This document shows, piece by piece, positions 43,697-52,700 of a DNA stretch of 64,000 bases. Position 1 is the first letter of the stretch; each line of letters starts with the position of its first letter. The stretch is taken from assembly GCF_019991125.1 (NCBI RefSeq), contig NZ_JAGENB010000005.1, positions 124,001 to 188,000 of the forward strand, in the 5' to 3' direction. The stretch comes from Phyllobacterium calauticae. Its GTDB lineage: Bacteria > Pseudomonadota > Alphaproteobacteria > Rhizobiales > Rhizobiaceae. The notes beneath the pieces were generated by a model. The model was not told the DNA's origin, made no database searches, and saw nothing but the letters and a program-made list of their open reading frames with translations. The position numbers and the translations under genes are program-made.

Positions 43697-44176
43697 GTGT
43701 CTGATTTACTTGTAAGCTTGTACACCGACAAGCTGGCCGAACTGAAGACCAAGGCTGACGGCGTTGCTGTGACCATCCGTCCGGTGCTCGCGCCCGAGGC
43801 GCAACTGGTCACGGACTGGGTCCGCGAACATTTCAGTGCCAATTGGGCTAGCGAAGTCACGGTTGCCATCACCCGCCAGCCCTCGGCCTGTCTCATCGCC
43901 ATCGAGGATGGCGCGCTTGCAGGATTTGTCTGCTACGACGCGATAGCGCGCGGCTTTTTCGGCCCGACGGGCGTCCATCCCGACAAGCAGGGGAAGGGCT
44001 TCGGCCTTGCCCTCTTTTCAGCCGCCTTGCAAACCATGAAAACGCTCGGCCATGCCTATGCGTTCATCGGTGATGCCGGTCCGGTGGACTTCTACGTGAA
44101 GGCCGCCGGCGCCACCGAAATCCCAGCCGAAAACAAAGGCATCTATCAGGGCATGTTGCGCGCCAAGCGAACCTGA
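43697..44176 (+). CDS. GNAT-family N-acetyltransferase
   Basis: A 159-residue acetyltransferase of the GNAT fold. The acetyl-CoA loop is recognisable as GVHPDKQGKGFGLALFSAAL (motif A, about 97-116), and a C-terminal strand carries FIGDAGPVDFYVKAAGA. GTG 43697 has GAGGAG 6 bp upstream. It is the first gene of an operon with a NagZ-like hexosaminidase and an oligopeptide-type importer, so an amino sugar or peptide amine derived from cell wall is a plausible acceptor. This is inferred from context only. Confidence 0.85.
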   Translation: MSDLLVSLYTDKLAELKTKADGVAVTIRPVLAPEAQLVTDWVREHFSANWASEVTVAITRQPSACLIAIEDGALAGFVCYDAIARGFFGPTGVHPDKQGKGFGLALFSAALQTMKTLGHAYAFIGDAGPVDFYVKAAGATEIPAENKGIYQGMLRAKRT

Positions 44177-44214
44177 AGCCTATCCCCAATCACAGTTCCC
44201 ATGGAGTGAATACA

Positions 44215-45240
44215 GTGTCCAGCCAATTGCCTCTCGCCCTGTTCGTCGGCATTCCCAACCCGGTCCTGTCACCCGATGAGATCGCGCTGTTTCGCGAGAC
44301 CAACCCGCTCGGCCTCTTTGTCGGCCGCCGCAACCAGCGTGAGCCCGAGCAGGTCAAGGCATTGATCGAAAGTTTCCGCGAGGCTGTCGGGCGTGCCGAT
44401 GCGCCGGTCTTCACCGACCAGGAGGGCGGCCGCGTTCAGCATCTCGACGCCGGCCCGTGGCCGCTGTTCCGCAGTTTTGGCGAGTTTGCCCGTCTCGCAC
44501 GGCATGATCTTGAGCTGGCGCGAAAGGCGCTGCGGCTCTCTTCCCGTGCCATGGGCACCATGATGACCGAGCTTGGACTGTCCAGCGGCTGCTCGCCGGT
44601 GCTCGATCTGGTGTTCGATACCACAAGCGACGTCATCGGCGCCCGGTCGTTCGGGGCTGATCCGGAACTCGTGACGCTGCTCGGCCGCGAGGTCATCGAC
44701 GGTTTGCTGGAGACGGGCAACATGCCGGTCATGAAGCACATCCCGGGCCACGGCCGCGCCACGCTGGATTCCCACAAGGAGCGGCCGGTCGTCGATGCGA
44801 GCAAGGAAACCCTCCTTGCAACGGATTTCAAGCCGTTCATCGATCTCAAGGATACGCCCTGGGCGATGGTGGCGCATGTGGTCTATTCGGCCTATGACAA
44901 GGAGCAGCCCGCTTCCGTCTCGCCCGTCATGCTGGATGTCATCCGCAAGGACCTGGGGTATGACGGTGTCCTCATCTCCGACTGCATTTTCATGAATTCT
45001 CTGACCGGCACCATGCCGGAACGCGTCGCGCAGGTTCTCGACGCGGGCTTCGATATTGCGCTGCACAGCCATGGCGACCTCGCGGACAGCGAAGCGGCGG
45101 CGAAGGCATCCCGCCCGCTGACCGCAGACGCCGCCCGCCGCATCGCCGCCGCCAATGCCCGGCTTGGATCGCTGAAAGTCGATGTCAAGGCGGTGCATGC
45201 GGAAGTGGAAGACATGTTTGCAGGTGCACTGGTCAGCTGA
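44215..45240 (+). CDS. Glycoside hydrolase family 3, NagZ-like beta-N-acetylhexosaminidase
   Basis: A 341-residue enzyme without a signal peptide, so cytoplasmic like NagZ. The NagZ signature KHIPGHGRATLDSHKERP (with the catalytic His of GHG-DSH) and the nucleophile region GYDGVLISDCIFM (Asp) are present. EGGRVQHL and the LGLSSGCSPVLDL stretch are also family-typical. It would remove GlcNAc from imported GlcNAc-anhydroMurNAc peptides. GTG 44215 was chosen because GGAG lies 8 bp upstream; GTG 44206 gives three extra residues and has no RBS. It follows the GNAT gene by 38 bp and precedes the importer genes by 33 bp. Confidence 0.85.
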   Translation: MSSQLPLALFVGIPNPVLSPDEIALFRETNPLGLFVGRRNQREPEQVKALIESFREAVGRADAPVFTDQEGGRVQHLDAGPWPLFRSFGEFARLARHDLELARKALRLSSRAMGTMMTELGLSSGCSPVLDLVFDTTSDVIGARSFGADPELVTLLGREVIDGLLETGNMPVMKHIPGHGRATLDSHKERPVVDASKETLLATDFKPFIDLKDTPWAMVAHVVYSAYDKEQPASVSPVMLDVIRKDLGYDGVLISDCIFMNSLTGTMPERVAQVLDAGFDIALHSHGDLADSEAAAKASRPLTADAARRIAAANARLGSLKVDVKAVHAEVEDMFAGALVS

Positions 45241-45273
45241 TCGTCTTTAATTAATAAAAACAGGGGAATATGC

Positions 45274-46926
45274 ATGTCGAGAAACCGTCTGTTTGCAGCA
45301 GCTTCTGCAATGATGCTCCTGTCTGCGCCTGCCATGGCGCAGACGGTGCTGACCGTCAACATCGAGCCGGCCACCACCTGGGTGCGCAATTTCAATCCGT
45401 TCAACCAGACGTCGGCCCGTCAGAGCACGCTTGATTTCATTTATGAGCCGCTCGTCGTCTTCAACCGCTTCGACAACAACAAGCCGAACTATCGCCTCGC
45501 CGAAAGTTTCAAGCTGGCGGACGATCTGAAGAGCATCGAGTTCAAGCTGCGGCCGGATATGAAATGGTCGGATGGCAAGCCGCTGACCTCGGCCGACGTC
45601 AAATTCACCTATGACTATCTGCAGAAGTTCCCGGCGCTGGATTTCGTCAGCATCTGGAAATTCATCAGCGGCGTCGAGGTTGTCGATGCGCAGACCATTC
45701 GTTTCAAGCTGGTCAATCCAAGCTCGCTGGCCGCCGACCAGCTGGTGCAGGTTCCGATCATTCCGGAACATGTCTGGAAGGACATTGCCGATCCGGTAAC
45801 CTTCGCCAACGAGAATCCGGTCGGCAGCGGCCCGATGACCGAGATTGCCCGGTTCACCGGCCAGACCTACGACCAGTGCCGCAATCCGAACTACTGGGAT
45901 GCCAAGGACCTCAAGATCGACTGCATGCGCTTCCCGCAATTGGCCGATAACAACCAGATCCTGACCGCAACCGCCAATGGTACGCTCGATTGGGGTGTGT
46001 CGTTCCTGCCGGATATCGAGAACACCTATGTGGCCAAGGACCCGAAGAACTTCCACTACTGGTACACGCCGGGCAGCATGGTTGCCTTCCTGTTCAATCT
46101 GGAAACGGCCAACGCCAACAACCGCAAGGCCTTCAACGACGTGAAATTCCGCCGCGCCGTCAGCATGGCGCTGGACCGCAAGGGCATGATCGACGTGGCC
46201 GGCTACGGCTATCCCACGCTGAATGACGATCCCTCGGGCATGGGCGAACTGTACAAGAACTGGTCCGATCCGTCTGTGCTGACCGACTTCGGCAAATACG
46301 GCAAATATGACACGGACGCGGCCAAGGCCCTGCTCGACGAGGCGGGCTATGTGGACAAGGACGGCGACGGCTTCCGTGACAACCCCGATGGCACAAAGCT
46401 GTCGTTCTCGCTGATCGTGCCCAATGCCTGGACGGACTGGATCGACACGGTGCAGATCGCAATTGAAGGCATGCAGGCGGCCGGGCTCGACGTGAAGATC
46501 GCAACGCCGGAAGAGGCCGTCTGGTCGGGTAACCTGATCAATGGCAATTTCGACATGGCCATCAACAGCCTGCCGGCGGCGGCCTCACCCTATTATCCCT
46601 ATCAGCGCGCCTATAACGAGCAGGACAAGGGCAAGACCCGCTTTACCGCGCAGCGCTGGTTCAATCCTGATCTCGCCAAGCTGCTGGTGGATTTCACACG
46701 GACCGCTGATCCGGCTGAACAGAAGACCGTGATGAACAAGGCCCAGCGCATTGTTGCGGAAAACCTGCCGATGATGCCGGTGTTCAACAATCCGAACTGG
46801 TATCAGTACAACACCAAGCGGTTCACCGGCTGGTCGACAAAGGAGCACCCCTTCGTCAATCCGTCGATCACCCGCAACAACCCGGCGCGTCTCATCCACC
46901 TCCTGGCGCTTGAGCCGGTCAAATAG
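45274..46926 (+). CDS. Oligopeptide-type ABC transporter substrate-binding protein (SBP family 5)
   Basis: A 550-residue periplasmic protein. Signal peptide 1-22 (SAPAMA/Q). The family 5 pattern is clear: FNPFNQTSARQSTLDFIYEPLVVFN, LAESFKLADDLKSIEFKLRPDMKWSDGKPLTSADVKFTYD, then RRAVSMALDRKGMID. Ligands in this family are peptides, but also muropeptides, oligosaccharides and nickel. Its place after a NagZ-like hydrolase suggests cell-wall fragments or beta-linked amino-sugar oligomers. ATG 45274 has CAGGGGAA upstream. It begins a complete SBP-permease-permease-ATPase-ATPase set. Confidence 0.9.
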   Translation: MSRNRLFAAASAMMLLSAPAMAQTVLTVNIEPATTWVRNFNPFNQTSARQSTLDFIYEPLVVFNRFDNNKPNYRLAESFKLADDLKSIEFKLRPDMKWSDGKPLTSADVKFTYDYLQKFPALDFVSIWKFISGVEVVDAQTIRFKLVNPSSLAADQLVQVPIIPEHVWKDIADPVTFANENPVGSGPMTEIARFTGQTYDQCRNPNYWDAKDLKIDCMRFPQLADNNQILTATANGTLDWGVSFLPDIENTYVAKDPKNFHYWYTPGSMVAFLFNLETANANNRKAFNDVKFRRAVSMALDRKGMIDVAGYGYPTLNDDPSGMGELYKNWSDPSVLTDFGKYGKYDTDAAKALLDEAGYVDKDGDGFRDNPDGTKLSFSLIVPNAWTDWIDTVQIAIEGMQAAGLDVKIATPEEAVWSGNLINGNFDMAINSLPAAASPYYPYQRAYNEQDKGKTRFTAQRWFNPDLAKLLVDFTRTADPAEQKTVMNKAQRIVAENLPMMPVFNNPNWYQYNTKRFTGWSTKEHPFVNPSITRNNPARLIHLLALEPVK

Positions 46927-46981
46927 GCATCGCACAGGCGGGGATGGGTGAAACCTGTCCCCGCCGCGATGGGAGATGCAT

Positions 46982-47959
46982 ATGGCCTTTTTGCTTCGAC
47001 GCCTCGGATTCTATCTGGCTGCCTTCATTGCGGCTGCCACGATCAATTTCTTCCTGCCGCGCCTGATGCCGGGGGATCCGATCCAGATCATGTTTTCCAG
47101 CACCGGCACGGAACTGTCGGCGGAAAATCTCGCGTCGCTGAAACTGACTTTCGGCTTCGTCGACGGGCCGCTCTGGCAGCAGTACCTCACTTATCTCAAG
47201 AGCATTTTCACGGGTGATCTCGGCCGGTCGATCAAATATTTTCCGCTGCCGGTAACGGAGGTTCTCGGCCATGCCCTGATCTGGACCGTGGCCCTGATGG
47301 GAACCGCCACGCTGATCAGTTTCACGCTCGGGACATTCCTCGGCATTCTCGCCGCCTGGCGGCGCGGCAGTGTCTTCGACGTCGTCGTGTCCGTCGGCGC
47401 GATCTTCGCCACCTCCGTCCCGGCGGTGGTCACGTCGCTGATCGTGCTCTTCTTCTTCGGCTTCACGCTCAACTGGTTCCCGACGGGCTATTCCGCCGAT
47501 CCGGCGCTCGATCCCGCGTTCTCCCTGACCTATATCCTCAGCGTTCTCTATCACGGCATCCTGCCGATGCTGACCTTGTGCACGGTGCTGACCGGTGGTT
47601 TTGCCGTCACCATGCGCAACAACATGATCAACCTTCTTGGCGAGGATTATATCGTCATGGGGCGGGCCAAGGGGCTTTCCGACAGCCGGGTCATGATCTG
47701 GTATGCGGCGCGCAATGCGCTCCTGCCAACGGTCAGCAGCCTTGCCATCGCCATCGGCACGGTGCTCGGCGGTTCGCTGGTCACCGAAGTCGTGTTCAAT
47801 TATCCCGGCCTCGGGAACATCCTCTACCAGGCCATTCTCGCCCGCGACTATCCCGTCATTCAGGGCCAGCTCCTGATCATGACCATCGCCATGCTTGTCG
47901 CCAATTTCATCGTGGATATCAGCTATGTGCTGCTCGATCCGCGCCTGCGGAGGACATGA
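46982..47959 (+). CDS. Oligopeptide-type ABC permease (DppB family)
   Basis: A 325-residue inner-membrane protein with 6 membrane helices: FLLRRLGFYLAAFIAAATINFFLPRLMPGDPI at the N-terminus (the P..GDP motif is family-typical), the EAA coupling loop near MGRAKGLSDSRVMIWYAARNALLP, and FNYPGLGNILYQAILARDYPVIQG. I chose ATG 46982 over 46976 because GGGAG ends 6 bp before it and directly abuts 46976. It pairs with the DppC-type gene 3 bp downstream. Confidence 0.9.
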   Translation: MAFLLRRLGFYLAAFIAAATINFFLPRLMPGDPIQIMFSSTGTELSAENLASLKLTFGFVDGPLWQQYLTYLKSIFTGDLGRSIKYFPLPVTEVLGHALIWTVALMGTATLISFTLGTFLGILAAWRRGSVFDVVVSVGAIFATSVPAVVTSLIVLFFFGFTLNWFPTGYSADPALDPAFSLTYILSVLYHGILPMLTLCTVLTGGFAVTMRNNMINLLGEDYIVMGRAKGLSDSRVMIWYAARNALLPTVSSLAIAIGTVLGGSLVTEVVFNYPGLGNILYQAILARDYPVIQGQLLIMTIAMLVANFIVDISYVLLDPRLRRT

Positions 47960-47962
47960 GCC

Positions 47963-48853
47963 ATGCAACCTCTCATCGCCGGACTTGTCCGCAACCGCAA
48001 GGCCCTGGTCGGCATGATCATTCTTCTGATCATCGTCCTGATCGCCCTCGCGGCACCGCTGCTGACAGAGTATAACCCGGCAGCGCGCGTCGGCCGGCCG
48101 CACCAGCCGCCGTCGGCCGAGCATTGGCTCGGCACCACACGCATCGGCCAGGATGTCTTTGCCCGGTTGATCTACGGGGCGCGGACATCGCTTGCCGTCG
48201 GTTTCGGCGCCGGGCTCCTGATTACGGTGCTGGGCACGGCGCTCGGCATCATTGCCGGTTATCGCGGCGGCAAGACAGATGAAGTCATCAGCTTCTTCAC
48301 CAATATGGTGCTGGTGGTGCCCAACCTGCCGCTGCTGCTGGTGCTTGCCTCCTTCATCGGTCAGGCCAGCCCGCTGGTCATTGCCATTATCCTCGGCTGC
48401 ACGTCCTGGGCCTGGGGCGCGCGCGTTACCCGCGCCGAAACCCTGTCGGTTAAGCAGAAGGATTTTGTCAAATCGGCCGAAATGATGGGCGAGCCGCGCT
48501 GGCGTATCATGACCTTTGAAATCTTCCCCAATCTGATTTCCATCGTCGGCATCAATTTCATCGGCAGCGTGATTTTCGCGATCATCACGGAAGCAACGCT
48601 GGAGTTCCTTGGCCTTGGCGATCCCAAGACCGTGTCCTGGGGCATGATGCTGTACAACGCGCAAAAAGCGTCAGCCCTGTCCGTCGGCGCCTGGTGGGAT
48701 ATCCTGACCCCGTGTTTCGCCCTCGCGCTGCTGGGGATCGGCCTGTCGCTGCTGAACTTTGCGGTCGACGAGATCGCCAATCCGCGCCTTCGCACGGGAA
48801 ACAGCATGAGCCGCTGGTCGGCACTGATCCGCTCCGGGGAGGGCCGCCTGTGA
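47963..48853 (+). CDS. Oligopeptide-type ABC permease (DppC family)
   Basis: A 296-residue inner-membrane protein. The N-terminal RNRKALVGMIILLIIVLIALAAPLL, then HWLGTTRIGQDVFARLIYGARTSLAVG (the LGTD..GRD-like motif), the EAA loop around RAETLSVKQKDFVKSAEMMGEPRWRIM and the C-terminal EATLEFLGLGDPKTVSWGMML are classic DppC features. It forms the heteromeric channel with the preceding permease. Its stop overlaps the GTG start of the first ATPase gene. Confidence 0.92.
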   Translation: MQPLIAGLVRNRKALVGMIILLIIVLIALAAPLLTEYNPAARVGRPHQPPSAEHWLGTTRIGQDVFARLIYGARTSLAVGFGAGLLITVLGTALGIIAGYRGGKTDEVISFFTNMVLVVPNLPLLLVLASFIGQASPLVIAIILGCTSWAWGARVTRAETLSVKQKDFVKSAEMMGEPRWRIMTFEIFPNLISIVGINFIGSVIFAIITEATLEFLGLGDPKTVSWGMMLYNAQKASALSVGAWWDILTPCFALALLGIGLSLLNFAVDEIANPRLRTGNSMSRWSALIRSGEGRL

Positions 48854-49665
48854 CCGCACCGCTGCTTCAGGTGAAAAACCTCACCATCGACTATATCGGC
48901 GACAGCACGGATTTTCGCGCAGTGGACGATGTCAGCTTCGACGTCGCCCGCGGGGAAGTCTTCGGTCTTGCCGGAGAATCCGGTTGCGGCAAGAGCACCA
49001 TCGCCTTTGCCATCAGCCGGCTGCACAAGCCGCCGGCATTGATCCGCTCCGGCCGGATACTGCTCGAGGACAGGGATGTGCTTGATCTCAACCCGGCGCA
49101 GTTGCGGGATTTCCGCTGGCGCGAAGTTGCCATGGTGTTCCAGAGCGCCATGAATTCGCTCAATCCCGTGCTGCGCATTCAGGAACAGTTTTATGACGTG
49201 CTGCGCACGCACCAGAAGATGAACCGGGCGCAGGCGCGCGAGCGGACGGCGGAGATGCTGCGTCTTGTCGATATTCCGCCCGACCGGATGAAGGATTATC
49301 AGCACCAGTTTTCCGGTGGCATGCGCCAGCGTATCGTTATTGCGATCTGCCTTGCGCTCAATCCGAAGATCGTCGTGATGGACGAGCCGACCACCGCGCT
49401 CGATGTGGTGGTGCAGCGCGAGATCCTGCAGCGCATCAACGAGCTGCGCCGTACCTTCGGCTTTTCCGTGCTGTTCATCACCCATGACCTCGGCCTGATG
49501 GTGCAGTTCTGCGACCGCATCGGCATCATGCTGGCGGGCAGGCTCGTGGAGCAGAACACCGCGGAAAACATCTATGGCGCGCCACAGCACGACTACACCA
49601 AAAAGCTCTGGGCTTCCTTCCCGTCGCTGCACGGAGAACCGGTGATGGAGAAGGTATCGATATGA
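48850..49665 (+). CDS. Oligopeptide-type ABC ATPase (DppD family)
   Basis: A 271-residue cytoplasmic ATPase. Walker A GESGCGKST (about 37-45), Q-loop MVFQSAMNSLNPVL, signature FSGGMRQR, Walker B IVVMDEPTTALDVVVQ and H-loop ITHDLGL. The C-terminal part PQHDYTKKLWASFPSLHG resembles the OppD/DppD tail. GTG 48850 has GGAGGG just upstream and overlaps the permease stop; the frame to 48694 lies inside the permease gene. It works with the next ATPase as a heterodimer. Confidence 0.92.
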   Translation: MTAPLLQVKNLTIDYIGDSTDFRAVDDVSFDVARGEVFGLAGESGCGKSTIAFAISRLHKPPALIRSGRILLEDRDVLDLNPAQLRDFRWREVAMVFQSAMNSLNPVLRIQEQFYDVLRTHQKMNRAQARERTAEMLRLVDIPPDRMKDYQHQFSGGMRQRIVIAICLALNPKIVVMDEPTTALDVVVQREILQRINELRRTFGFSVLFITHDLGLMVQFCDRIGIMLAGRLVEQNTAENIYGAPQHDYTKKLWASFPSLHGEPVMEKVSI

Positions 49666-50588
49666 GCGATCCGCAAACCGCCATCCTTGCGCTCGACCGC
49701 GTGTCGAAGTCCTTTGGCACCGCGCCCTTCAACGTGAATGCGGCGCAGTCGGTTTCCTTCGAGCTGCATGCCGGCCGGACCCTTGCGCTTGTCGGTGAAT
49801 CCGGCAGCGGCAAGACCACCTGCGCCCGGCTGGTGATGCGGGAATACATGCCAAGCGAAGGCCAGCTGCTGTTCAAGGGCAAACCTGTCGCGACCGACAA
49901 CGCCAAGGCGCTCGCCGCCTATCGCCGCTCGGTGCAGATGATCTTCCAGGATCCGTTTTCCTCGCTCAATCCGGCCCATACAATCGACTATCACCTGCGC
50001 CGCCCGCTGCAGTTGCACCGGCGCGATCTGCGGGGAAAACAGCTCGATGCTGCCATTGAGGAACTGCTGACCCGGGTCAAGCTCGATCCGAAAATCGTCG
50101 CGCGCAAACACCCGCATGAACTGTCGGGCGGACAGCGCCAGCGCGTCAACATCGCCCGCACGCTGGCGGTCGGCGCCGAAGTGATCGTGGCGGATGAGCC
50201 GACATCCATGCTGGATGTCTCGGTGCGTCTCGGCGTGCTCAACCTGCTCAACGAGATGAAGCGGGACATGAAGCTTGCGCTGCTTTATATCACCCATGAC
50301 ATCGCCACTGCCCGCTACGTCGCCGAGGACATTGTCGTCATGTATGCCGGACAGATCGTCGAGTGGGGCAATGTCAACAAGGTCATCGACAACCCGCAGC
50401 ATCCCTACACCCGGCTTCTCCTGTCGGCGGTGCCCGATCCGCAGATGCGGTTCGACGATCCGAAGGCGCAATTGAAGGCGGCCGATGTCGACGAAGTCCG
50501 GCGCTTGTCAGCGGTGCCGCAGGATCGCATCGTCGCTATCGAGCCCGGCCATTTCATCCGCCAGATCGCAAGCGGCAGGGCGGCGTAA
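49662..50588 (+). CDS. Oligopeptide-type ABC ATPase (DppF family)
   Basis: A 308-residue cytoplasmic ATPase. Walker A GESGSGKTT (about 45-53), Q-loop MIFQDPFSSLNP, signature LSGGQRQR, Walker B VIVADEPTSMLDVSVR, H-loop ITHDIATARYVAEDIVVMYAGQIVEWG, and the PQHPYTRLLLSAVP tail of OppF/DppF. It overlaps the DppD-type gene by 4 bp. It ends the GNAT-NagZ-ABC operon; the next gene is separated by 136 bp. Confidence 0.93.
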   Translation: MSDPQTAILALDRVSKSFGTAPFNVNAAQSVSFELHAGRTLALVGESGSGKTTCARLVMREYMPSEGQLLFKGKPVATDNAKALAAYRRSVQMIFQDPFSSLNPAHTIDYHLRRPLQLHRRDLRGKQLDAAIEELLTRVKLDPKIVARKHPHELSGGQRQRVNIARTLAVGAEVIVADEPTSMLDVSVRLGVLNLLNEMKRDMKLALLYITHDIATARYVAEDIVVMYAGQIVEWGNVNKVIDNPQHPYTRLLLSAVPDPQMRFDDPKAQLKAADVDEVRRLSAVPQDRIVAIEPGHFIRQIASGRAA

Positions 50589-50724
50589 AGCGCGCCGTCG
50601 CGATTGACCAAAACTGCCGGATGATTGCACAATCCTCCAAAGCGGATCAAAGCTGGCGGTTCGGCTCTGGTTCGCGCGCGTGATGACACCTAGATAGGGT
50701 GGGCATTACCCGAGGAGAACTGCC

Positions 50725-51627
50725 GTGGACAAAATTACCGAGCTTGCACAATTGATCGAAAAGCACACGGGTGCCGATGGGCTGTTTTCGACGGATATTC
50801 CGCGCCTGAACCTCGCCCGTGCCACGGCGCCGACCGAGCCGAACCATGTGGTGCATGAACCGGCGGTCTGTGTGATCGCCCAGGGCCGCAAGCGCACAAT
50901 GCTGGGTGACGAGGTCTATTATTATGACAAGGCGACCTATCTGACCGTTTCCGTTGATCTGCCGATTGTCGGACATGTCATCGAAGCGTCGGAAGACGAG
51001 CCCTATCTGTCGCTGCGCCTTGACCTTGATCCCACCATGCTCAGCGCATTGCTGCTGGAAGCGCCGAAGGAAAGTTTCAGTAACCAGCTGCCCGACCGCG
51101 GCATGTCGCTCAATCCGATGGGGCCGGACCTGCTCGACAATGTCGTGCGGCTCGTCCGCCTTCTCGATACGCCGAAGGACATTTCCATGCTGGCGCCGCT
51201 GACCGAGCGTGAACTGCTCTACCGGCTCCTGACGGGCGAACAGTCTGGCCGCCTGCGCCAGATCGCCCAGTCGGAAAGCCGCCTGCATCAGGTGAACAAG
51301 GCCATCGGACTGATCAAGCGCAATTTCCGCAAGACGCTGCGCATCGAGCATGTGGCCTCCGAAGCCAATATGAGCCCGTCCTCCTTCCATCAGCATTTCA
51401 AGGCGGTGACGTCGATGAGCCCGCTGCAATACCAGAAGCAATTGCGGCTGCAGGAAGCACGGCGGCTCATCCTCAGCCAGTCGCTGGACGCGGCAACGGC
51501 GGGCCACGCGGTGGGCTATGACAGCCCCTCGCAGTTCAGCCGCGAATATGCGCGCCTGTTCGGCCAGCCGCCGCTGCGCGATATCGCCCGGCTGAAGGAC
51601 ATGCCGGACTATCTGCTGGAAGGCTAG
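50725..51627 (+). CDS. AraC-family regulator with AraC_N (YqhC-type) domain
   Basis: A 300-residue regulator. An N-terminal AraC_N domain (IPRLNLARATAPTEPNHVVHEPAVCVIAQGRKRTMLGDEVYYYDKATYLTVSVDLP, about 25-80) is of the kind found in YqhC, and two AraC helix-turn-helix units lie at about 200-295 (IEHVASEANMSPSSFHQHFKAVTSMSPLQYQKQLRLQEARRLI; AGHAVGYDSPSQFSREYARLFG). YqhC homologues control aldehyde reductases; none is adjacent here, so the target is open. GTG 50725 has GAGGAG 7 bp upstream. Its TAG stop overlaps the TAG stop of the convergent gene in a shared CTAG. Confidence 0.88.
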   Translation: MDKITELAQLIEKHTGADGLFSTDIPRLNLARATAPTEPNHVVHEPAVCVIAQGRKRTMLGDEVYYYDKATYLTVSVDLPIVGHVIEASEDEPYLSLRLDLDPTMLSALLLEAPKESFSNQLPDRGMSLNPMGPDLLDNVVRLVRLLDTPKDISMLAPLTERELLYRLLTGEQSGRLRQIAQSESRLHQVNKAIGLIKRNFRKTLRIEHVASEANMSPSSFHQHFKAVTSMSPLQYQKQLRLQEARRLILSQSLDAATAGHAVGYDSPSQFSREYARLFGQPPLRDIARLKDMPDYLLEG

Positions 51628-52700
51628 AGCCGCCTACCGGTCGCCTTGTCGAAAATGTGCAGGGCACCGGCATCGATGGCAAAGCGCTGGGCCATCCCGG
51701 CTGTCACCGCCGATTTCGGCGGCAGGCTGGCGGTCAGGCGCTGGCTGCCGATGGTCGATGTGACCACCAGTTCGGGGCCGGTCAGCTCCACCACCTCGAC
51801 CATGGCATCGATGCCAAGCGCCGCGTCACCAGCCGGAGCAAGGCTCAGGCTTTCGGGGCGGATGCCGATGACGACATCGCGTGCCTGACCGGCCTTTTCC
51901 CGGATATCGGCGGGAAGCGCAAAGCCGCTCAGCGATCCGTCAATATGGGCGATACCCTCGGCCACCGTGGCTTCCAGCATGTTCATCGGCGGCGAGCCGA
52001 CGAAGCTGGCGACATAACGGGTGGCCGGGTGGTTGTAGATCTCATCAGGCGTTGCCAATTGCTCGATCTGGCCGTCGCGCATCACGGCGATGCGGGTTGC
52101 CAGCGTCATCGCTTCGATCTGGTCGTGGGTGACATAGACAATCGTCGTCCCCAGCATCAGGTGCAGGCGCTTCAGTTCGGTGCGCATTTCCATGCGCAGT
52201 TTCGCATCGAGGTTCGACAGCGGCTCGTCGAACAGGAAAATCTGCGGATCGCGCACCAGAGCCCGGCCGATGGCGACGCGCTGGCGCTGGCCGCCGGAAA
52301 GTTCGGAAGGCTTGCGTTCGAGCAGGTTTTCGATCTGCAGGATTTTTGCGGTCTTGCGCACGGCGTCCGTGCGTTCGGCCGCCGGAACCTTGCGCATTTC
52401 CAGCCCGAAGCCGATGTTGCGCGCCACCGACATGTTCGGATAGAGCGCATAGGACTGGAACACCATGGCGATGTCCCGGTCCTTCGGATGCACGCCGGTC
52501 ACGGAGCGGTCGCCGATGCGCACATCGCCTTCCGTTGCTTCCGCCAGCCCTGCAATGATGTTGAGGAGCGTGGACTTGCCGCAGCCGGAGGAGCCGAGCA
52601 GCACCAGGAACTCGCCGCTGGCAAGCGACAGGTCAATACCTCTCAGGGTTTCGATGACGCCGTAGCGTTTCCTGATGTCGATGAGTTCAAGGGCGCTCAT
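51624..52700 (-). CDS. Sugar ABC transporter ATPase (UgpC/MalK/MsmX type)
   Basis: A 358-residue cytoplasmic ATPase. The NBD holds Walker A GSSGCGKST (about 37-45), signature ELSGGQRQRVA, Walker B IFLFDEPLSNLDAKLR and H-loop VTHDQIEAMTLATRIAVMRDGQIEQL. A C-terminal TOBE/MalK-like regulatory domain follows (GSPPMNML, IGIRPESL). It is the shared ATPase type for CUT1 sugar importers. It starts by a 4 bp overlap with the PfkB gene, as the last gene of the minus-strand sugar cluster. Confidence 0.93.
   Translation of the reverse strand: MSALELIDIRKRYGVIETLRGIDLSLASGEFLVLLGSSGCGKSTLLNIIAGLAEATEGDVRIGDRSVTGVHPKDRDIAMVFQSYALYPNMSVARNIGFGLEMRKVPAAERTDAVRKTAKILQIENLLERKPSELSGGQRQRVAIGRALVRDPQIFLFDEPLSNLDAKLRMEMRTELKRLHLMLGTTIVYVTHDQIEAMTLATRIAVMRDGQIEQLATPDEIYNHPATRYVASFVGSPPMNMLEATVAEGIAHIDGSLSGFALPADIREKAGQARDVVIGIRPESLSLAPAGDAALGIDAMVEVVELTGPELVVTSTIGSQRLTASLPPKSAVTAGMAQRFAIDAGALHIFDKATGRRL

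Noticed and set aside
46919-48664. 581-codon minus-strand frame opposite the permease genes
   Set aside because: Low-complexity charged antisense of two hydrophobic permeases; a typical artefact.
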